64,000 bases of DNA from Dokdonella fugitiva (GCF_004342425.1 NZ_SLWQ01000006.1:62001-126000); one strand, 5' to 3'; positions 11,319 through 21,416 are shown, counted from the stretch's first letter. Translations and numbers: made by a program. The notes: generated by a model from the letters alone, not told the origin.

Positions 11319-11957
11319 TCAGGCCGGCGTCACCGGCGCTTCGCCGGGCCGGCGGTCGAGCACCGCGTCGATCAGGCCGTACGCCTTGGCGTCCTCGCCG
11401 CTCATGAAGCGGTCGCGCTCCATGTCGCGCTCGATCTGCTCGAGCGGCTGGCCGGTGTGCTTGACGTAGATCTGGTTCAGGCGCCCGCGCAGGTACAGGA
11501 TCTCGCGCGCCTGGATTTCGATGTCCGTCGCCTGGCCCTGCGCGCCGCCGGAGGGCTGGTGGATCATCACGCGCGAGTTCGGCAGCGCGTAGCGCTTGCC
11601 CTTGGCGCCCGCGGTCAGCAGCAGCGACGCCGCGCTGCAGGCCTGGCCGACGCACATCGTGCTGACGTCGCAGCGGATGTACTGCATCGTGTCGTAGATG
11701 GCGAGGCCCGCCGTCACGACGCCGCCGGGGCTGTTGATGTACAGGTTGATGTCCTTGTCGGGATTCTCCGACTCGAGGAACAGCAACTGCGCGACCACCA
11801 CGTTCGCCATGTAGTCGTCGATCGGGCCGACCACGAACACGACGCGCTCCTTCAGGAGGCGCGAGTAGATGTCGTACGCGCGCTCGCCACGCGACGTCTG
11901 CTCGACCACCATCGGGACGAGGTTGAGGCCGGTGGCGGGGGTGATCAGGCTGGACAT
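11319..11957 (-). CDS. clpP: ATP-dependent Clp protease proteolytic subunit ClpP
   Basis: 212 residues. The triad is in place: S108, H133 in '[12 protein letters not shown]', and D182 in 'MERDRFMS'. The handle region '[20 protein letters not shown]' is typical. The serine motif reads GQACSAAS where most ClpP proteins have GQAASMGA, so the residues around the nucleophile differ while the serine is kept. It forms the double-ring peptidase used by ClpX. It lies 25 bases after tig, so the two are probably co-transcribed. Confidence 0.96.
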   Translation of the reverse strand: MSSLITPATGLNLVPMVVEQTSRGERAYDIYSRLLKERVVFVVGPIDDYMANVVVAQLLFLESENPDKDINLYINSPGGVVTAGLAIYDTMQYIRCDVSTMCVGQACSAASLLLTAGAKGKRYALPNSRVMIHQPSGGAQGQATDIEIQAREILYLRGRLNQIYVKHTGQPLEQIERDMERDRFMSGEDAKAYGLIDAVLDRRPGEAPVTPA

Positions 11958-11982
11958 GGCATTCTCCCGGCGCCGTGCGCGC

Positions 11983-13260
11983 TCAGGCGCCCGGTCGCAT
12001 GACGTCGTTGAAACTCAACTGCTGTTCGCTGCACTTGGCATGGTCGGCGAGCCATTCGACGACCTGGTCCTCGATCACGCGGTTCTGCAACGCGCTCATC
12101 AATTGGGGATCGCGCGAGTAGAGTTCAACGACCTGCTCGGGTTCCTCGTAGGTCGAGGCGATCGTCGCCAGCGCTTCGCTGACGCGACGCGAATCGAGGC
12201 GGATGTCGTTCTGGCGCGCGAGTTCGCCGATGAGCAGGCCGGCGCTGACGCGACGGCGCGCGGTCGGCAGGAACTGCGCGACCGCGTCGGGGCTCTGCAG
12301 GCCGGCCTGGCGCGCGAGCTGGCGCGCTTCGTTCTCGACCATGCCCTGCGGCACTTCGAGCTCCGGATGCGCCTCGACGAGCTTCTCCAGCGCGCCGGCC
12401 TTGAGGCGACCCATCAGCACGCCCTTGAGTTCGCGCTCGAGGTTCGCGCGCACGTCCTCGCGGAAGCGCTCGAGGCCGCCCTCCTTGACGCCGAAGCTCG
12501 CCGCGAACGCCTCGTCGACGACCGGCAGCTGCGCTTCCTGCACGCGCACGAGCTTGACGCTCACGTCGACCGACTTGCCGGCGAGCGCGGGCGTGCGCAC
12601 GGCGGCCGGGAAATCGACATGGGTGGTGAATTCGTCGCCGGCCTTGTGGCCGGCCAGCTTGTCCTCGAGTTCCTTCGAGTACGCCCCCGAGCCGAGCACG
12701 GCGCCGACGCGATCGGTGCCGGCTTCCGGATGGCGGAAGCCCTCGCCCTGGGCGGAGAACTCGAACAGCACCATGTCGCCGTCCTTCGCCGCGCGCTCGA
12801 CCGCGTGCCAGCTGCGGCGCTGCAGACGCAGCGTCTCGATCATCTGGTCGATGTCGGCGTCGGTCACGCTCGCGACCGGCTTGACGATCTCGAGCCCGCT
12901 GACGTCGAGATTGCCGATCTCCGGCAGCACTTCGAACGTCGCGGTGTACTCGATCTCGCCGTTCTCCGGGCGGCCCGTGGTCGCGATCGACGGCTGCACG
13001 GCCGGGCGCAGCTTCTCCTGCGTGACCGCTTCCTGGAAGCTGGACCCGATCATTTCCGACAGGGCTTCGTTGCGGATCTGGTTGCCGAAGCGCTGCTCGA
13101 TCACCTTGGCCGGCACCTTGCCCGGGCGGAAGCCCTTGAGGCGCGCGCTGCGACCCATCTCCTGGATGCGCGAGCGGACGGTGTCCTCGAGGCGCTGGGC
13201 GGGGAGGCGGACCGTGAGCTTGCGGCCGAGCGAACCGACGTTTTCGATCGAGACTTGCAT
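11983..13260 (-). CDS. tig: Trigger factor (ribosome-associated chaperone and prolyl isomerase)
   Basis: 425 residues. The N-terminal ribosome-binding domain begins [20 protein letters not shown] and has the ribosome signature region '[20 protein letters not shown]'. An FKBP-type isomerase domain covers roughly residues 150-245 ('[16 protein letters not shown]'), and a long helical chaperone domain fills the rest. It greets nascent chains at the ribosome exit. The start at 13260 was chosen for the conserved MQVSIE opening; a 29-codon upstream extension is arginine-rich and unlike the family. It heads tig-clpP-clpX and is separated from the tRNA operon by a terminator at 13320-13353. Confidence 0.97.
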   Translation of the reverse strand: MQVSIENVGSLGRKLTVRLPAQRLEDTVRSRIQEMGRSARLKGFRPGKVPAKVIEQRFGNQIRNEALSEMIGSSFQEAVTQEKLRPAVQPSIATTGRPENGEIEYTATFEVLPEIGNLDVSGLEIVKPVASVTDADIDQMIETLRLQRRSWHAVERAAKDGDMVLFEFSAQGEGFRHPEAGTDRVGAVLGSGAYSKELEDKLAGHKAGDEFTTHVDFPAAVRTPALAGKSVDVSVKLVRVQEAQLPVVDEAFAASFGVKEGGLERFREDVRANLERELKGVLMGRLKAGALEKLVEAHPELEVPQGMVENEARQLARQAGLQSPDAVAQFLPTARRRVSAGLLIGELARQNDIRLDSRRVSEALATIASTYEEPEQVVELYSRDPQLMSALQNRVIEDQVVEWLADHAKCSEQQLSFNDVMRPGA

Positions 13261-13319
13261 GGTGTTCCTCAGGATCAGTATGCAGTTGGCAGGGCCGCGC
13301 GTCCGGTCGCGGCCTGCTG

Positions 13320-13353
13320 AAAAACGGTCGCGGCCCCGCCGCGCCACGTTTTT
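13320..13353 (-). terminator. Terminator of the Pro-Arg-His-Lys-Leu tRNA operon
   Basis: On the minus strand: AAAAACGTGGCGCGGC, a short GGG loop, then GCCGCGACCGTTTTT, a long GC stem ending in five T. It lies past tRNA-Leu and about 60 bases upstream of tig, so it separates the tRNA operon from tig. The A-run on the other side could let it work in both directions. Confidence 0.7.
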
Positions 13354-13493
13354 CGCATCACGCGCCGCGCGCCCGATGCGTCGGCACGTCCTGTGCCGTC
13401 GTTGCGTTTCCCCGCCGGGCCACGGACGTCATGAAACGCCGCGATCCGGGTCACCCCAGGCGGTCGTTGCGACAGGCTCGTTGCGGAGGGAAG

Positions 13494-13578
13494 TGGTGCG
13501 AAAGGAGAGACTCGAACTCTCACGGGTTGCCCCGCCAGAACCTAAATCTGGTGCGTCTACCAGTTTCGCCACTTTCGC
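13494..13578 (-). tRNA. tRNA-Leu (anticodon TAG)
   Basis: 85 bases including CCA, with the long variable arm of class II. It reads GCGAAAGTGGCGAAACTGGT at the 5' end. The anticodon arm CCAGATTTAGGTTCTGG carries TAG, and the acceptor closes CTTTCGC-ACCA. It is the last gene of the five-tRNA operon. Confidence 0.95.
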
Positions 13579-13645
13579 CCGGACCGGCCTGCCGCCCGCG
13601 CGAAGGCTCTTCCGGGGAGCCGGCGCGCTCGCGCCAGGGGAAAAT

Positions 13646-13721
13646 TGGTGGGCCGTCTAGGACTCGAACCTAGGACCAAGAGATTAAGAGTCTCCTGCTC
13701 TACCAACTGAGCTAACGGCCC
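13646..13721 (-). tRNA. tRNA-Lys (anticodon CTT)
   Basis: 76 bases including CCA. GGGCCGTTAGCTCAGTTGGT at the 5' end, anticodon loop ACTCTTAAT with CTT, T-arm CTAGGTTCGAGTCCTAG, acceptor closing ACGGCCC-ACCA. It is the fourth gene of the operon. Confidence 0.95.
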
Positions 13722-13748
13722 GCATGACTTCTAGATTGTAACGAAAGT

Positions 13749-13826
13749 TGGGGTGGACGATGGGACTCGAACCCACGACAACCGGAATCACAATCCGGTA
13801 CTCTAACCAACTGAGCTACGCCCACC
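13749..13826 (-). tRNA. tRNA-His (anticodon GTG)
   Basis: 78 bases including the extra 5' G that marks tRNA-His and an encoded CCA. It begins GGTGGGCGTAGCTCAGTTGG; the anticodon loop ATTGTGATT carries GTG; the 3' end is GTCCACC-C-CCA. It is the third gene of the operon. Confidence 0.94.
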
Positions 13827-13910
13827 ACTGAAGCTGTGCACACCGGCTGGTCACCGCCGCGCAACACCTCGTTGCAGGCTTTCCATCCCACCGTCGTACC
13901 GCACGGCGGG

Positions 13911-13987
13911 TGGCACGCCCGACAGGACTCGAACCTGCAACCGTCGGCTTAGAAGGCCGATGCTCTATCCGGTTGAGCTACGGGCGC
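13911..13987 (-). tRNA. tRNA-Arg (anticodon TCT)
   Basis: 77 bases including CCA. GCGCCCGTAGCTCAACCGGA at the 5' end, anticodon loop CTTCTAA with TCT, T-arm GCAGGTTCGAGTCCTGT, and GGGCGTG-CCA at the 3' end. It reads rare AGA codons. It is the second gene of the operon. Confidence 0.94.
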
Positions 13988-14056
13988 ATCGACAGCCGCA
14001 TTGTCGCAAGTCCCGGCGCCAGACGCTGCGCCGATCCCGCCTGCTCCGCGAGCGGA

Positions 14057-14133
14057 TGGTCGGGGTAGAGGGATTCGAACCCCCGACATCCTGCTCCCAA
14101 AGCAGGCGCGCTACCAGACTGCGCTATACCCCG
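14057..14133 (-). tRNA. tRNA-Pro (anticodon TGG)
   Basis: 77 bases including CCA. CGGGGTATAGCGCAGTCTGG at the 5' end, anticodon loop TTTGGGA with TGG, T-arm GGGGGTTCGAATCCCTC, acceptor ACCCCG-ACCA. It is the first gene after the promoter at 14180-14208. Confidence 0.95.
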
Positions 14134-14179
14134 TTCAGTCCGTTCCCGCGCCGTGCCGGCCGCGAAAAAACGATCGACG

Positions 14180-14208
14180 ATGGTACGAAGCAGCGTCCTT
14201 CGCGTCAA
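14180..14208 (-). promoter_or_regulatory. Promoter of the Pro-Arg-His-Lys-Leu tRNA operon
   Basis: On the minus strand: TTGACG, exactly 17 bases, then TACCAT, with a start expected near 14173, about 40 bases before tRNA-Pro. The same order of five tRNAs then runs to the terminator at 13320-13353. Confidence 0.7.
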
Positions 14209-14263
14209 ATCGGAAACCTCGACGCCGTCCTGCGCGACGCGGCCCCCGGATTCCTGCAGAAAC

Positions 14264-14286
14264 AAAAAGGGTGCCGAAGCACCCTT
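14264..14286 (-). terminator. Terminator of tRNA-Arg(ACG)
   Basis: On the minus strand: AAGGGTGC, TTCG tetraloop, GCACCCTT, then more T (five T in total), 10 bases past the tRNA 3' end. It is a textbook intrinsic terminator and makes tRNA-Arg(ACG) a single-gene unit. Confidence 0.85.
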
Positions 14287-14296
14287 CGCGTACAAG

Positions 14297-14373
14297 TGGC
14301 GCGCCCGGAGAGATTCGAACTCCCGACCACCAAGTTCGTAGCCTGGTGCTCTATCCAGCTGAGCTACGGGCGC
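14297..14373 (-). tRNA. tRNA-Arg (anticodon ACG)
   Basis: 77 bases including CCA. GCGCCCGTAGCTCAGCTGGA at the 5' end, anticodon loop CTACGAA with ACG (read as ICG after editing by TadA), T-arm GGGAGTTCGAATCTCTC, acceptor GGGCGC-GCCA. It has its own terminator (14264-14286) and a -10-like TATGCT upstream. Confidence 0.95.
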
Positions 14374-14411
14374 GTTGCAACCTGTTCCCCGTCGCCGAAC
14401 GACGGTCGCCT

Positions 14412-14417
14412 AGCATA
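14412..14417 (-). promoter_or_regulatory. Probable -10 element of tRNA-Arg(ACG)
   Basis: TATGCT on the minus strand, about 40 bases before the mature 5' end. The matching -35 is weak (TTCGAA-like, 18 bases away), so only the -10 is put forward. Confidence 0.45.
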
Positions 14418-14566
14418 ACACCTCGGCGAACCGTTTTCGAAACAGCGTCGGAAGGCGCGCGATTATTCTGATCGCGACGCCGGGCGTCAACCTTTTTCTG
14501 CAACATTCGTTGCGATTGGCGAGAGTTTGCGCAGAAGCTGTTCATTCCCTGCGCAACGGAACGCGC

Positions 14567-14750
14567 GGTCGCCCACCGGGTGGGCTCCTGCAACGGAACC
14601 GAACCATCGACGAGGCACCCCGAAAAACGTTCGCGCCGGCGCGTCGGCCGAGGCCGGGACATACCCTGTGGGAGCGCACCCGTGCGCGACCGCGGCATCC
14701 AACCTCGCCGCGATCCCGTCGCCCACAGGTGGGCTCGTATAACGGAACCG
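14567..14750. repeat. Dispersed TGTGGGAGC-type repeat, one full and one half copy
   Basis: The 535 bases between tRNA-Arg(ACG) and the tRNA-Ser terminator (14374-14908) hold no gene. A half copy at 14569-14603 reads GTCGCCCACCGGGTGGGCTC and continues ...AACGGAACC. A full copy at 14664-14750 starts CCTGTGGGAGCGCACCCGTG and ends GTCGCCCACAGGTGGGCTCG...AACGGAACC. Similar pieces recur near 42487. This looks like the mobile palindromic element common in xanthomonads and pseudomonads. From 14751 to 14908 I see further GC-rich inverted fragments but nothing I can name. Confidence 0.6.
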
Positions 14751-14908
14751 GGACGTCCACGATTGCTCGGCTCATCCTGAGCCTCACCCCTCGGCGCTGC
14801 ACGGTATGGGCCAGCCGCTTCGCGGCTGTTCCGATTCGCTCCCGGCGAATCGGTCGAACCGGTGCCTTCTGCGAAGGGCGCCGGTTCTCCACCCTGCACG
14901 CACCCCCA

Positions 14909-14946
14909 GTAACGCAAAACGCCCCCGAAGGGGCGTTTTGCGTTAC
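14909..14946 (-). terminator. Terminator of tRNA-Ser(GCT)
   Basis: A 17-bp perfect inverted repeat (GTAACGCAAAACGCCCC and its complement) around a tetraloop that reads TTCG on the minus strand, with a TTTT tract inside the descending arm. It abuts the tRNA 3' end directly. Confidence 0.75.
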
Positions 14947-15039
14947 TGGCGGAGAGAGAGGGATTCGAACCCTCGATAGAGCTTTTGACCCTATACTCCC
15001 TTAGCAGGGGAGCCCCTTCGGCCTCTCGGGCATCTCTCC
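14947..15039 (-). tRNA. tRNA-Ser (anticodon GCT)
   Basis: 93 bases including CCA with a long class II variable arm. It begins GGAGAGATGCCCGAGAGGCC, the anticodon loop CTGCTAA carries GCT, T-arm GAGGGTTCGAATCCCTC, acceptor CTCTCC-GCCA. Its place after csrA matches serV in enterobacteria. Confidence 0.95.
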
Positions 15040-15087
15040 GGGATCGTGCGGTCCGCGCCAGCTTCGGCTGTTCGCGTCCGGCCGCGC

Positions 15088-15116
15088 AGGATAGCGGCTA
15101 CGGCGGTGCGGGTAAA
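15088..15116 (-). promoter_or_regulatory. Promoter of tRNA-Ser(GCT)
   Basis: On the minus strand: TTTACC, 17 bases, TATCCT, predicting a start about 40 bases before the mature tRNA. It lies in the gap between csrA and the tRNA, so the tRNA need not rely on csrA read-through. Confidence 0.6.
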
Positions 15117-15132
15117 GACGGTGCGGTGAAGC

Positions 15133-15348
15133 TCAGTTCGCGTGATGGCCGCCGGAACCTTCGGCGGATTCCTCGCCCGGCGTGAGTTCGCGCTTGATGC
15201 GCTGGTAGATCTCTTCGCGATGCACGGCCACGTCCTTCGGTGCGTTGATACCGATGCGGACCTGGTTGCCCTTGACGCCGAGTACGGTGACGGTCACCTC
15301 GTCTCCGATCATCAGCGTCTCGCCGACCCGGCGAGTCAAAATAAGCAT
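15133..15348 (-). CDS. csrA: Carbon storage regulator CsrA
   Basis: 71 residues beginning [20 protein letters not shown], the invariant CsrA opening, followed by '[20 protein letters not shown]', which holds the RNA-binding strand. The C-terminal tail is slightly longer than in E. coli (61 residues), with GGHH near the end. CsrA is a dimeric RNA-binding regulator that blocks or stabilises target mRNAs by binding GGA motifs. The start at 15348 has AAGGAG 6 bases upstream. The 250-base gap to alaS can hold its own promoter; no gene is seen in it. Confidence 0.97.
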   Translation of the reverse strand: MLILTRRVGETLMIGDEVTVTVLGVKGNQVRIGINAPKDVAVHREEIYQRIKRELTPGEESAEGSGGHHAN

Positions 15349-15597
15349 GTGGCTCTCCTTACTCGTTTATCGGTCCTTTTGGATCCGCATGTGCGACTGC
15401 GTTCACCCTGCGCATGTGGTCCCGGGGACCAAGTGGCAGCCTCCCTCGCTACCCTTCCCCTGTTTTATGTACCTCGATTCGACGTTCTCGCTGCGCCACC
15501 CGGCGCCGGCACCGATATCGAAGCGGCCCGATACTAACCAAGGCATCCGGCACGCGCAATGAACGAAAGCCTTTGCGCCGACACGTTTTCTTTACGT

Positions 15598-18225
15598 TTA
15601 CATATGCTGCTCGAGCCACGCGGGGAGCGCTGCAAGCGCAGCATCCAGCGCGGGTGAATCGATGCCTCCGCCCTGCGCCATGTCCGGGCGCCCACCGCCC
15701 TTGCCGCCGATCTGCGCCGCGACGTGCGCGACGACTTCACCGGCCTTGACCTTGCCGAGCGCGGCGCCGTGCACCCCGCCGACGAGCGCGACCTTGCCGT
15801 CGCTGGCCGAGGCGAGCAGCACGATGCAGTCGGCGAGCTTCTGCTTGAGCGTATCGACGCCGTCGCGCAGTGCCTTCGCGTCGAGGCCGTCGACCCGCGC
15901 GGCCACGACGTTCACGCCGCCGACCTTGCGCGCCGATGCCGCGAGGTCCTGCGTCGCGGAACTCGCCGCCTTCGCCTTGTACGACTCCAGCTCGCGCTCG
16001 AGCTTCTTCTGCCGTTCGAACACCTGGCGCAGCTTGTCGACGATCTCGGGGCCGTTCGCCGACAAGAGGTCGCCGATCTCGTCGAGGCGCCGTTCCTCCT
16101 CGGCGACGAAGGCGATCGCCGCCGCGCCGGTCACCGCCTCGATGCGGCGCACGCCTGCAGCCACGCCGCTTTCGCCGACGATCTTGAACAGGCCGATGTC
16201 GCCGGTGCGCCCGACGTGAGTGCCACCGCAGAGCTCGGTGGAGAAATCGCCCATTTTCAGCACGCGCACCTCGTCGCCGTACTTCTCGCCGAACAGCGCG
16301 ATCGCGCCGAAGTCGAGCGCGTCCTGGTACGCCATCTCGCGCACCTCGGCGGGGGCGTTGCGGCGGATCTCGGCGTTGACGAGATCCTCGATGCGGCGCA
16401 GTTCCGCGGCGCTGATCGGCTGGAAATGCGCGAAGTCGAAGCGCAGGCGGTCGGGCGCGACCAGCGAGCCCTTCTGCTGCACGTGGGTTCCCAGCTCACG
16501 GCGCAATGCGGCATGCAGCAGGTGCGTGGCCGAATGGTTGAGCACGGTCGACTGACGGCGTTGCGCATCGACATCGGCATCGAGCATGGCGCCCTTGTGC
16601 AGCGGCGCGCCGTGCCAGCGCCCGAGATGGGCGTGGAACACGCCGCCGAGCTTGATGGTGTCGGCGACATCGAAGCGACCACCTTCTCCGCGCAACACGC
16701 CGGTGTCGCCGACCTGGCCACCCGACTCGGCGTAGAACGGCGTGCGGTCGAGCAGCACCACCGCCTCCTCGCCGTCGCCGAGCGCATCGACCGCGCGGCC
16801 GTCCCGTACGATCGCGACGACGGTCGCGCCGCTCGCCGAAAGCGCTTCGTAGCCGAGGAAGACGGTCGGCGCGAGCGCGCTCGCGACATCCGCGGGCAAG
16901 GTCGCCTTGCTGTCGAACTGGCTCGCCGAGCGCGCGCGTTCGCGCTGCTGCTCCATCGCCGCCTCGAAGCCCGCCATGTCGACCGACAGGCCGCGCTCGC
17001 GCGCGATGTCCGCGGTGAGGTCGACCGGGAAGCCGTAGGTATCGTACAAGCGGAATGCGTCGGCGCCGGGAATGGTATTGCCGGACTTGCGCGCGACATC
17101 CTCGAACACCTTCATGCCCTGCTCGAGGGTCTCGCCGAAACGCTCCTCTTCGGCCTTGAGCGCGCGCTCGACGAGCTCGCGCTTGGCCGGCAGTTCCGGA
17201 TAGGCGTCGCCCATGACCTCGATCAGCGCCGGCACCATCGCGTGGAAGAACGGCTGCTTCTGGCCGAGCATGTAGCCATGGCGCAATGCGCGCCGGATGA
17301 TCCGGCGCAGCACGTAGCCGCGGCCCTCGTTCGAGGGCAGCACGCCGTCGACGATGAGGAACGCGCACGCGCGGATGTGGTCGGCGATCACGCGCAGCGA
17401 CTTGTTCTCGAGGTCGCGCGTGCCGGTCAGGCGCGCGGCCTCGCCGATCAGGCGCTGGAACAGGTCGATCTCGTAGTTCGAATGCACGTGCTGCAGCACG
17501 GCGGCGAGGCGCTCGAGGCCCATGCCGGTATCGACGCACGGCGCCGGCAGCTTCGACAGCGTGCCATCGGCGGCACGGTCGAACTGCATGAAGACGAGGT
17601 TCCAGATTTCGATGTAGCGATCGCCGTCTTCGTCCGGCGATCCCGGCGGGCCGCCGGGGATGCCGGGGCCATGGTCGTAGAAGATCTCGGTGCACGGCCC
17701 GCACGGCCCGGTGTCGGCCATCTGCCAGAAGTTGTCGGAAGCGTACGGTGCGCCCTTGTTGTCGCCGATGCGCACGATGCGCTCCGGCGGGACGCCGATC
17801 TCGTCCTTCCAGATCGCGTGGGCCTCGTCGTCCGTGTGGTAGACGGTGACCCAGAGGCGCTCCTTCTCGAGCCCCAGCACGCCGGTGAGGAATTCCCACG
17901 CCCAAGCGATCGCCTCGCGCTTGAAGTAGTCGCCGAACGACCAATTGCCGAGCATCTCGAAGAACGTGTGGTGGCGGGCCGTATAGCCGACCGAGTCGAG
18001 GTCGTTGTGCTTGCCGCCCGCGCGCAGGCAACGCTGCACGTCGGCCGCCCGCACGTAACCGAGCTTCTCGCTGCCGAGAAACACGTTCTTGAACTGCACC
18101 ATGCCGGAGTTGGTGAACAGCAAGGTCGGATCGTTCGACGGTACGAGCGAGCTCGACGGCACGATCGTATGATCCTTGGAGCGGAAGAACTCCAGGAACG
18201 CGGAGCGGATTTCGGAGGTTTTCAT
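15598..18225 (-). CDS. alaS: Alanyl-tRNA synthetase
   Basis: 875 residues, the usual length. It opens [20 protein letters not shown] with the class II motif 1 region. The editing domain shows the zinc/editing motif [12 protein letters not shown] and the distal '[17 protein letters not shown]'. A DHHA1-type C-terminal domain ends the protein. It charges tRNA-Ala and removes mischarged Ser and Gly. The start at 18225 is the conserved one; upstream codons in frame lie inside the recX region and are not synthetase-like. recX ends 64 bases upstream and csrA follows, as in enterobacteria. Confidence 0.97.
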   Translation of the reverse strand: MKTSEIRSAFLEFFRSKDHTIVPSSSLVPSNDPTLLFTNSGMVQFKNVFLGSEKLGYVRAADVQRCLRAGGKHNDLDSVGYTARHHTFFEMLGNWSFGDYFKREAIAWAWEFLTGVLGLEKERLWVTVYHTDDEAHAIWKDEIGVPPERIVRIGDNKGAPYASDNFWQMADTGPCGPCTEIFYDHGPGIPGGPPGSPDEDGDRYIEIWNLVFMQFDRAADGTLSKLPAPCVDTGMGLERLAAVLQHVHSNYEIDLFQRLIGEAARLTGTRDLENKSLRVIADHIRACAFLIVDGVLPSNEGRGYVLRRIIRRALRHGYMLGQKQPFFHAMVPALIEVMGDAYPELPAKRELVERALKAEEERFGETLEQGMKVFEDVARKSGNTIPGADAFRLYDTYGFPVDLTADIARERGLSVDMAGFEAAMEQQRERARSASQFDSKATLPADVASALAPTVFLGYEALSASGATVVAIVRDGRAVDALGDGEEAVVLLDRTPFYAESGGQVGDTGVLRGEGGRFDVADTIKLGGVFHAHLGRWHGAPLHKGAMLDADVDAQRRQSTVLNHSATHLLHAALRRELGTHVQQKGSLVAPDRLRFDFAHFQPISAAELRRIEDLVNAEIRRNAPAEVREMAYQDALDFGAIALFGEKYGDEVRVLKMGDFSTELCGGTHVGRTGDIGLFKIVGESGVAAGVRRIEAVTGAAAIAFVAEEERRLDEIGDLLSANGPEIVDKLRQVFERQKKLERELESYKAKAASSATQDLAASARKVGGVNVVAARVDGLDAKALRDGVDTLKQKLADCIVLLASASDGKVALVGGVHGAALGKVKAGEVVAHVAAQIGGKGGGRPDMAQGGGIDSPALDAALAALPAWLEQHM

Positions 18226-18289
18226 CGGGACGGATCGGGGCGGATGCGAAAGGCGGACACGCCGAAGATGCGGTCCGGATTTCGAGCCA

Positions 18290-18787
18290 TCAATCCAACT
18301 CTTCGCCCGGATCGTCCACTTCGGCCTGCGTGACGGCGCGTACTGTCGCCGGATCGAAGCCGCGGCGCAAGAGAAAACCGGCGCGGACCGCGCGTTCCGC
18401 GCGATCGGACGGCGCCTTCGTACCGTAGCGGCGCCGCAGTTGCGCCGCGGCGATCGCCTCCCAGTCGGCGTCCAGGGCGATGAACACCTCGCGAATCGCC
18501 GGTTCGGCAAGACCGTGCGACTTGAGCTCGGCCCGGATCCGGCGCGGGCCATAGCCTTGCGCGCTGCGCTGGCGCGCGATGCTCGCGGCGAAGCGCGCAT
18601 CGTCCTGGTAACCCTGCTGTTGCAGACGCTCGATCGCATCGCCGGCCTCGCCGTCGGCATGTCCGCGCCGGGCGAGCTTCGTCTTCAGTTCCCGCGCGGA
18701 ATGCTCGCGTCGCGCGAGCAGCCCCAGGGCACGGTCGTAGCCCGAACGCGTTGCCCCGTCGCCGGTTCGCCGGTCCTTCTGCTTCAT
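18290..18787 (-). CDS. recX: RecA regulator RecX
   Basis: 165 residues, typical of RecX. Three-helix RecX repeats are visible, with '[20 protein letters not shown]' near residue 20 and '[20 protein letters not shown]' near residue 60. RecX caps growing RecA filaments and tunes recombination and the SOS signal. In most gammaproteobacteria it directly follows recA; here about 900 bases with an opposite-strand gene (18859-19672) sit between recA and recX, which looks like an insertion. Confidence 0.93.
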   Translation of the reverse strand: MKQKDRRTGDGATRSGYDRALGLLARREHSARELKTKLARRGHADGEAGDAIERLQQQGYQDDARFAASIARQRSAQGYGPRRIRAELKSHGLAEPAIREVFIALDADWEAIAAAQLRRRYGTKAPSDRAERAVRAGFLLRRGFDPATVRAVTQAEVDDPGEELD

Positions 18788-18858
18788 GGCGCACCTCGGC
18801 TGACGGCCCGCGGATCGAACGCGTATCCTACGACGGCTTCCGACGGATATCGCAACGC

Positions 18859-19672
18859 ATGCTGGCGACCGCGAACGACGCGAAACTTCCCGACCCGCTG
18901 CCGCGCAAGATCAACGTCGGCTGCGGCTACGACCGCCGTGAAGGCTATCTCAACGTCGATCTGCACGCGGTACACGGGCCCGATCTGGTCGCCGACGTCG
19001 TCTCGATGCCGATGCTTCCCTCGGGCGCGTTCGACGAAGTCCTCGCACAGGACGTGCTCGAGCACTTCGAACGCGCCAAAACCGTGCCGGCCCTGCAGGA
19101 ATGGGCGCGCTTGCTCGCGCCGGGCGGCATCCTGCACGTGCGCGTGCCCACCCTTACCGGCATGTTCGACCTGCTCAGCCGGCCCGATCGCCGCGAGGCG
19201 TCGAAGCCGATGGGATCATCCATCTCGTCTACGGCAGGCCTACAACGGTGATTACCATCTCGCCGGGTTCACCGCGGCAACGCTCGATGCGTCCCTGCGC
19301 CGTGCCGGACTGCGCGTATGCGAGGCGTCGATCCTGCACGGGTGGTTGTTCGACGTGAAGTCACGCAAGGCCGAGCGCCTGGACGACGACCGCGAATTCG
19401 TCCATTCGCTGTACTTCTCGGTGCTCGGCCGGCCCGCGGACCCTTCGGGACTCGCCTCGTCCGTCGATGCACTCGCCACCGGACGGCGCACGCGCGAGGG
19501 TGTCGAGCGCATGCTGCGCGAGAGCGAAGAGGCGAGGTTCCTCGCCAACCATCCCGCGTACCTGTGGCCTTACGCCGCACGCCTCCGCCCGGAACGCACC
19601 GCCTCACGCGGCGCACTGCTGCCCGCGCGGCTGCGCAATGCCCTGTCGACATTGCGCAGGCGCCTCACCTGA
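18859..19672 (+). pseudogene. SAM-dependent methyltransferase with C-terminal DUF4214, broken by two frameshifts
   Basis: Three successive frames together encode one recognisable protein. Frame 1 starts MLATANDAKLPDPLPRKINV and gives the class I methyltransferase core 'INVGCGYDRREGYLNVDLHA' and 'VLAQDVLEHFERAKTVPALQ', then runs out of family likeness near 19200 (stop at 19251). The next piece, 'DGIIHLVYGR', lies in the third frame (about 19205-19235). The remainder, 'AYNGDYHLAGFTAATLDASL' onward, is in the second frame to the stop at 19672 and ends in a DUF4214 unit ('FVHSLYFSVLGRPADPSGLA'). Each break is a net loss of one base. As read it cannot make the full protein. It could be a true decayed gene or sequencing error. 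It sits between recA and recX on the opposite strand. A glycan- or cell-surface-related role is inference from the DUF4214 pairing. Confidence 0.75.
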
Positions 19673-19696
19673 GGCCGCCGCGTCGTTCAGCGGCGC

Positions 19697-20722
<1,026 letters not shown>

Positions 20723-20767
20723 CGCGGATTCCTCGATATCGTGTGGGTGCGGCGAAGGTGCCGCCGC

Positions 20768-20790
20768 GGCGTCTCAGCGTGTAAGACGCC
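20768..20790. repeat. Small hairpin in the recA leader
   Basis: GGCGTCT, nine-base loop, AGACGCC, 46 bases before the recA start. It could attenuate read-through from the upstream amidase gene. It has no T-run and no proven role. Confidence 0.4.
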
Positions 20791-20843
20791 TCGTCACGCG
20801 ATTATCCCACAGCCACGCGCGTCCGCTACGCGCGGCGCGCGCT

Positions 20844-21350
20844 TCAGCTCGTAAGAATCCGCCGAACGCCGTCGAGCGCCGCGCCGACCGTCTGCCGCCG
20901 CACCGCCTCGCGATCGCCGTCGAAGTGGAACAGCTCGGCACGCGCGTAGCCACCGCGCCGCTTCCAGCCGATCCAGACCGTTCCGACCGGCTTGTCCTTG
21001 GTGCCGCCACCCGGCCCGGCGACGCCGGTGACCGCCACCGCGACGCTCGCGCCGTAGCGCGCGAGCGCGCCCGAGACCATCTCGACCGCGGTTTCCTGGC
21101 TCACCGCGCCATGCCGCTCGAGCGTCTGCGGCTGCACACCGAGCAGCGACTCCTTCGCCTCGTAGCTGTAGGCGACGACGCCGCACTCGAACCAGCTCGA
21201 GCTGCCCGGAATGTCGGTCAGCACCTTGGCGATCCAGCCGCCCGTGCACGACTCCGCCGCGACCACCGTCTGCGCTCGGGCGATGAGGCATTCAGCCACG
21301 GATTGCGCGAGCGCATGCAGCTCGACGTCGGTCGGAATGTCCGTGTTCAT
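20844..21350 (-). CDS. pncC: Nicotinamide-nucleotide amidohydrolase (CinA C-terminal type)
   Basis: 168 residues, consisting only of the CinA C-terminal domain. It has the catalytic motif 'VVAAESCTGGWIAKVLTDIP' near residue 35 and the conserved 'AVTGVAGPGGGTKDKPVGTV'. The enzyme deamidates NMN in the pyridine nucleotide salvage route. The ATG at 21350 begins MNTDIPTDVELHALAQS; 16 codons upstream in frame look unrelated. The pairing with recA directly downstream is common in this class. Confidence 0.93.
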   Translation of the reverse strand: MNTDIPTDVELHALAQSVAECLIARAQTVVAAESCTGGWIAKVLTDIPGSSSWFECGVVAYSYEAKESLLGVQPQTLERHGAVSQETAVEMVSGALARYGASVAVAVTGVAGPGGGTKDKPVGTVWIGWKRRGGYARAELFHFDGDREAVRRQTVGAALDGVRRILTS

Positions 21351-21416
21351 GATGGGTTCCCGTGGCCGAACGCCGCATGATGCCACAGCGACGCGCAACG
21401 CCGCGCGAAGGCGACG

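Noticed and set aside
15724..18333. 869-codon open frame on the plus strand opposite alaS
   Set aside because: It mirrors the codon pattern of alaS; Arg/Asp/Leu-rich text with no domain. Long antisense frames are expected in GC-rich coding sequence.
20723..20843. SOS box in front of recA
   Set aside because: Neither the CTGT-N8-ACAG nor the Xanthomonas/Xylella TTAG-N6-TACTA form is present in the gap; a lineage-specific LexA motif cannot be excluded.
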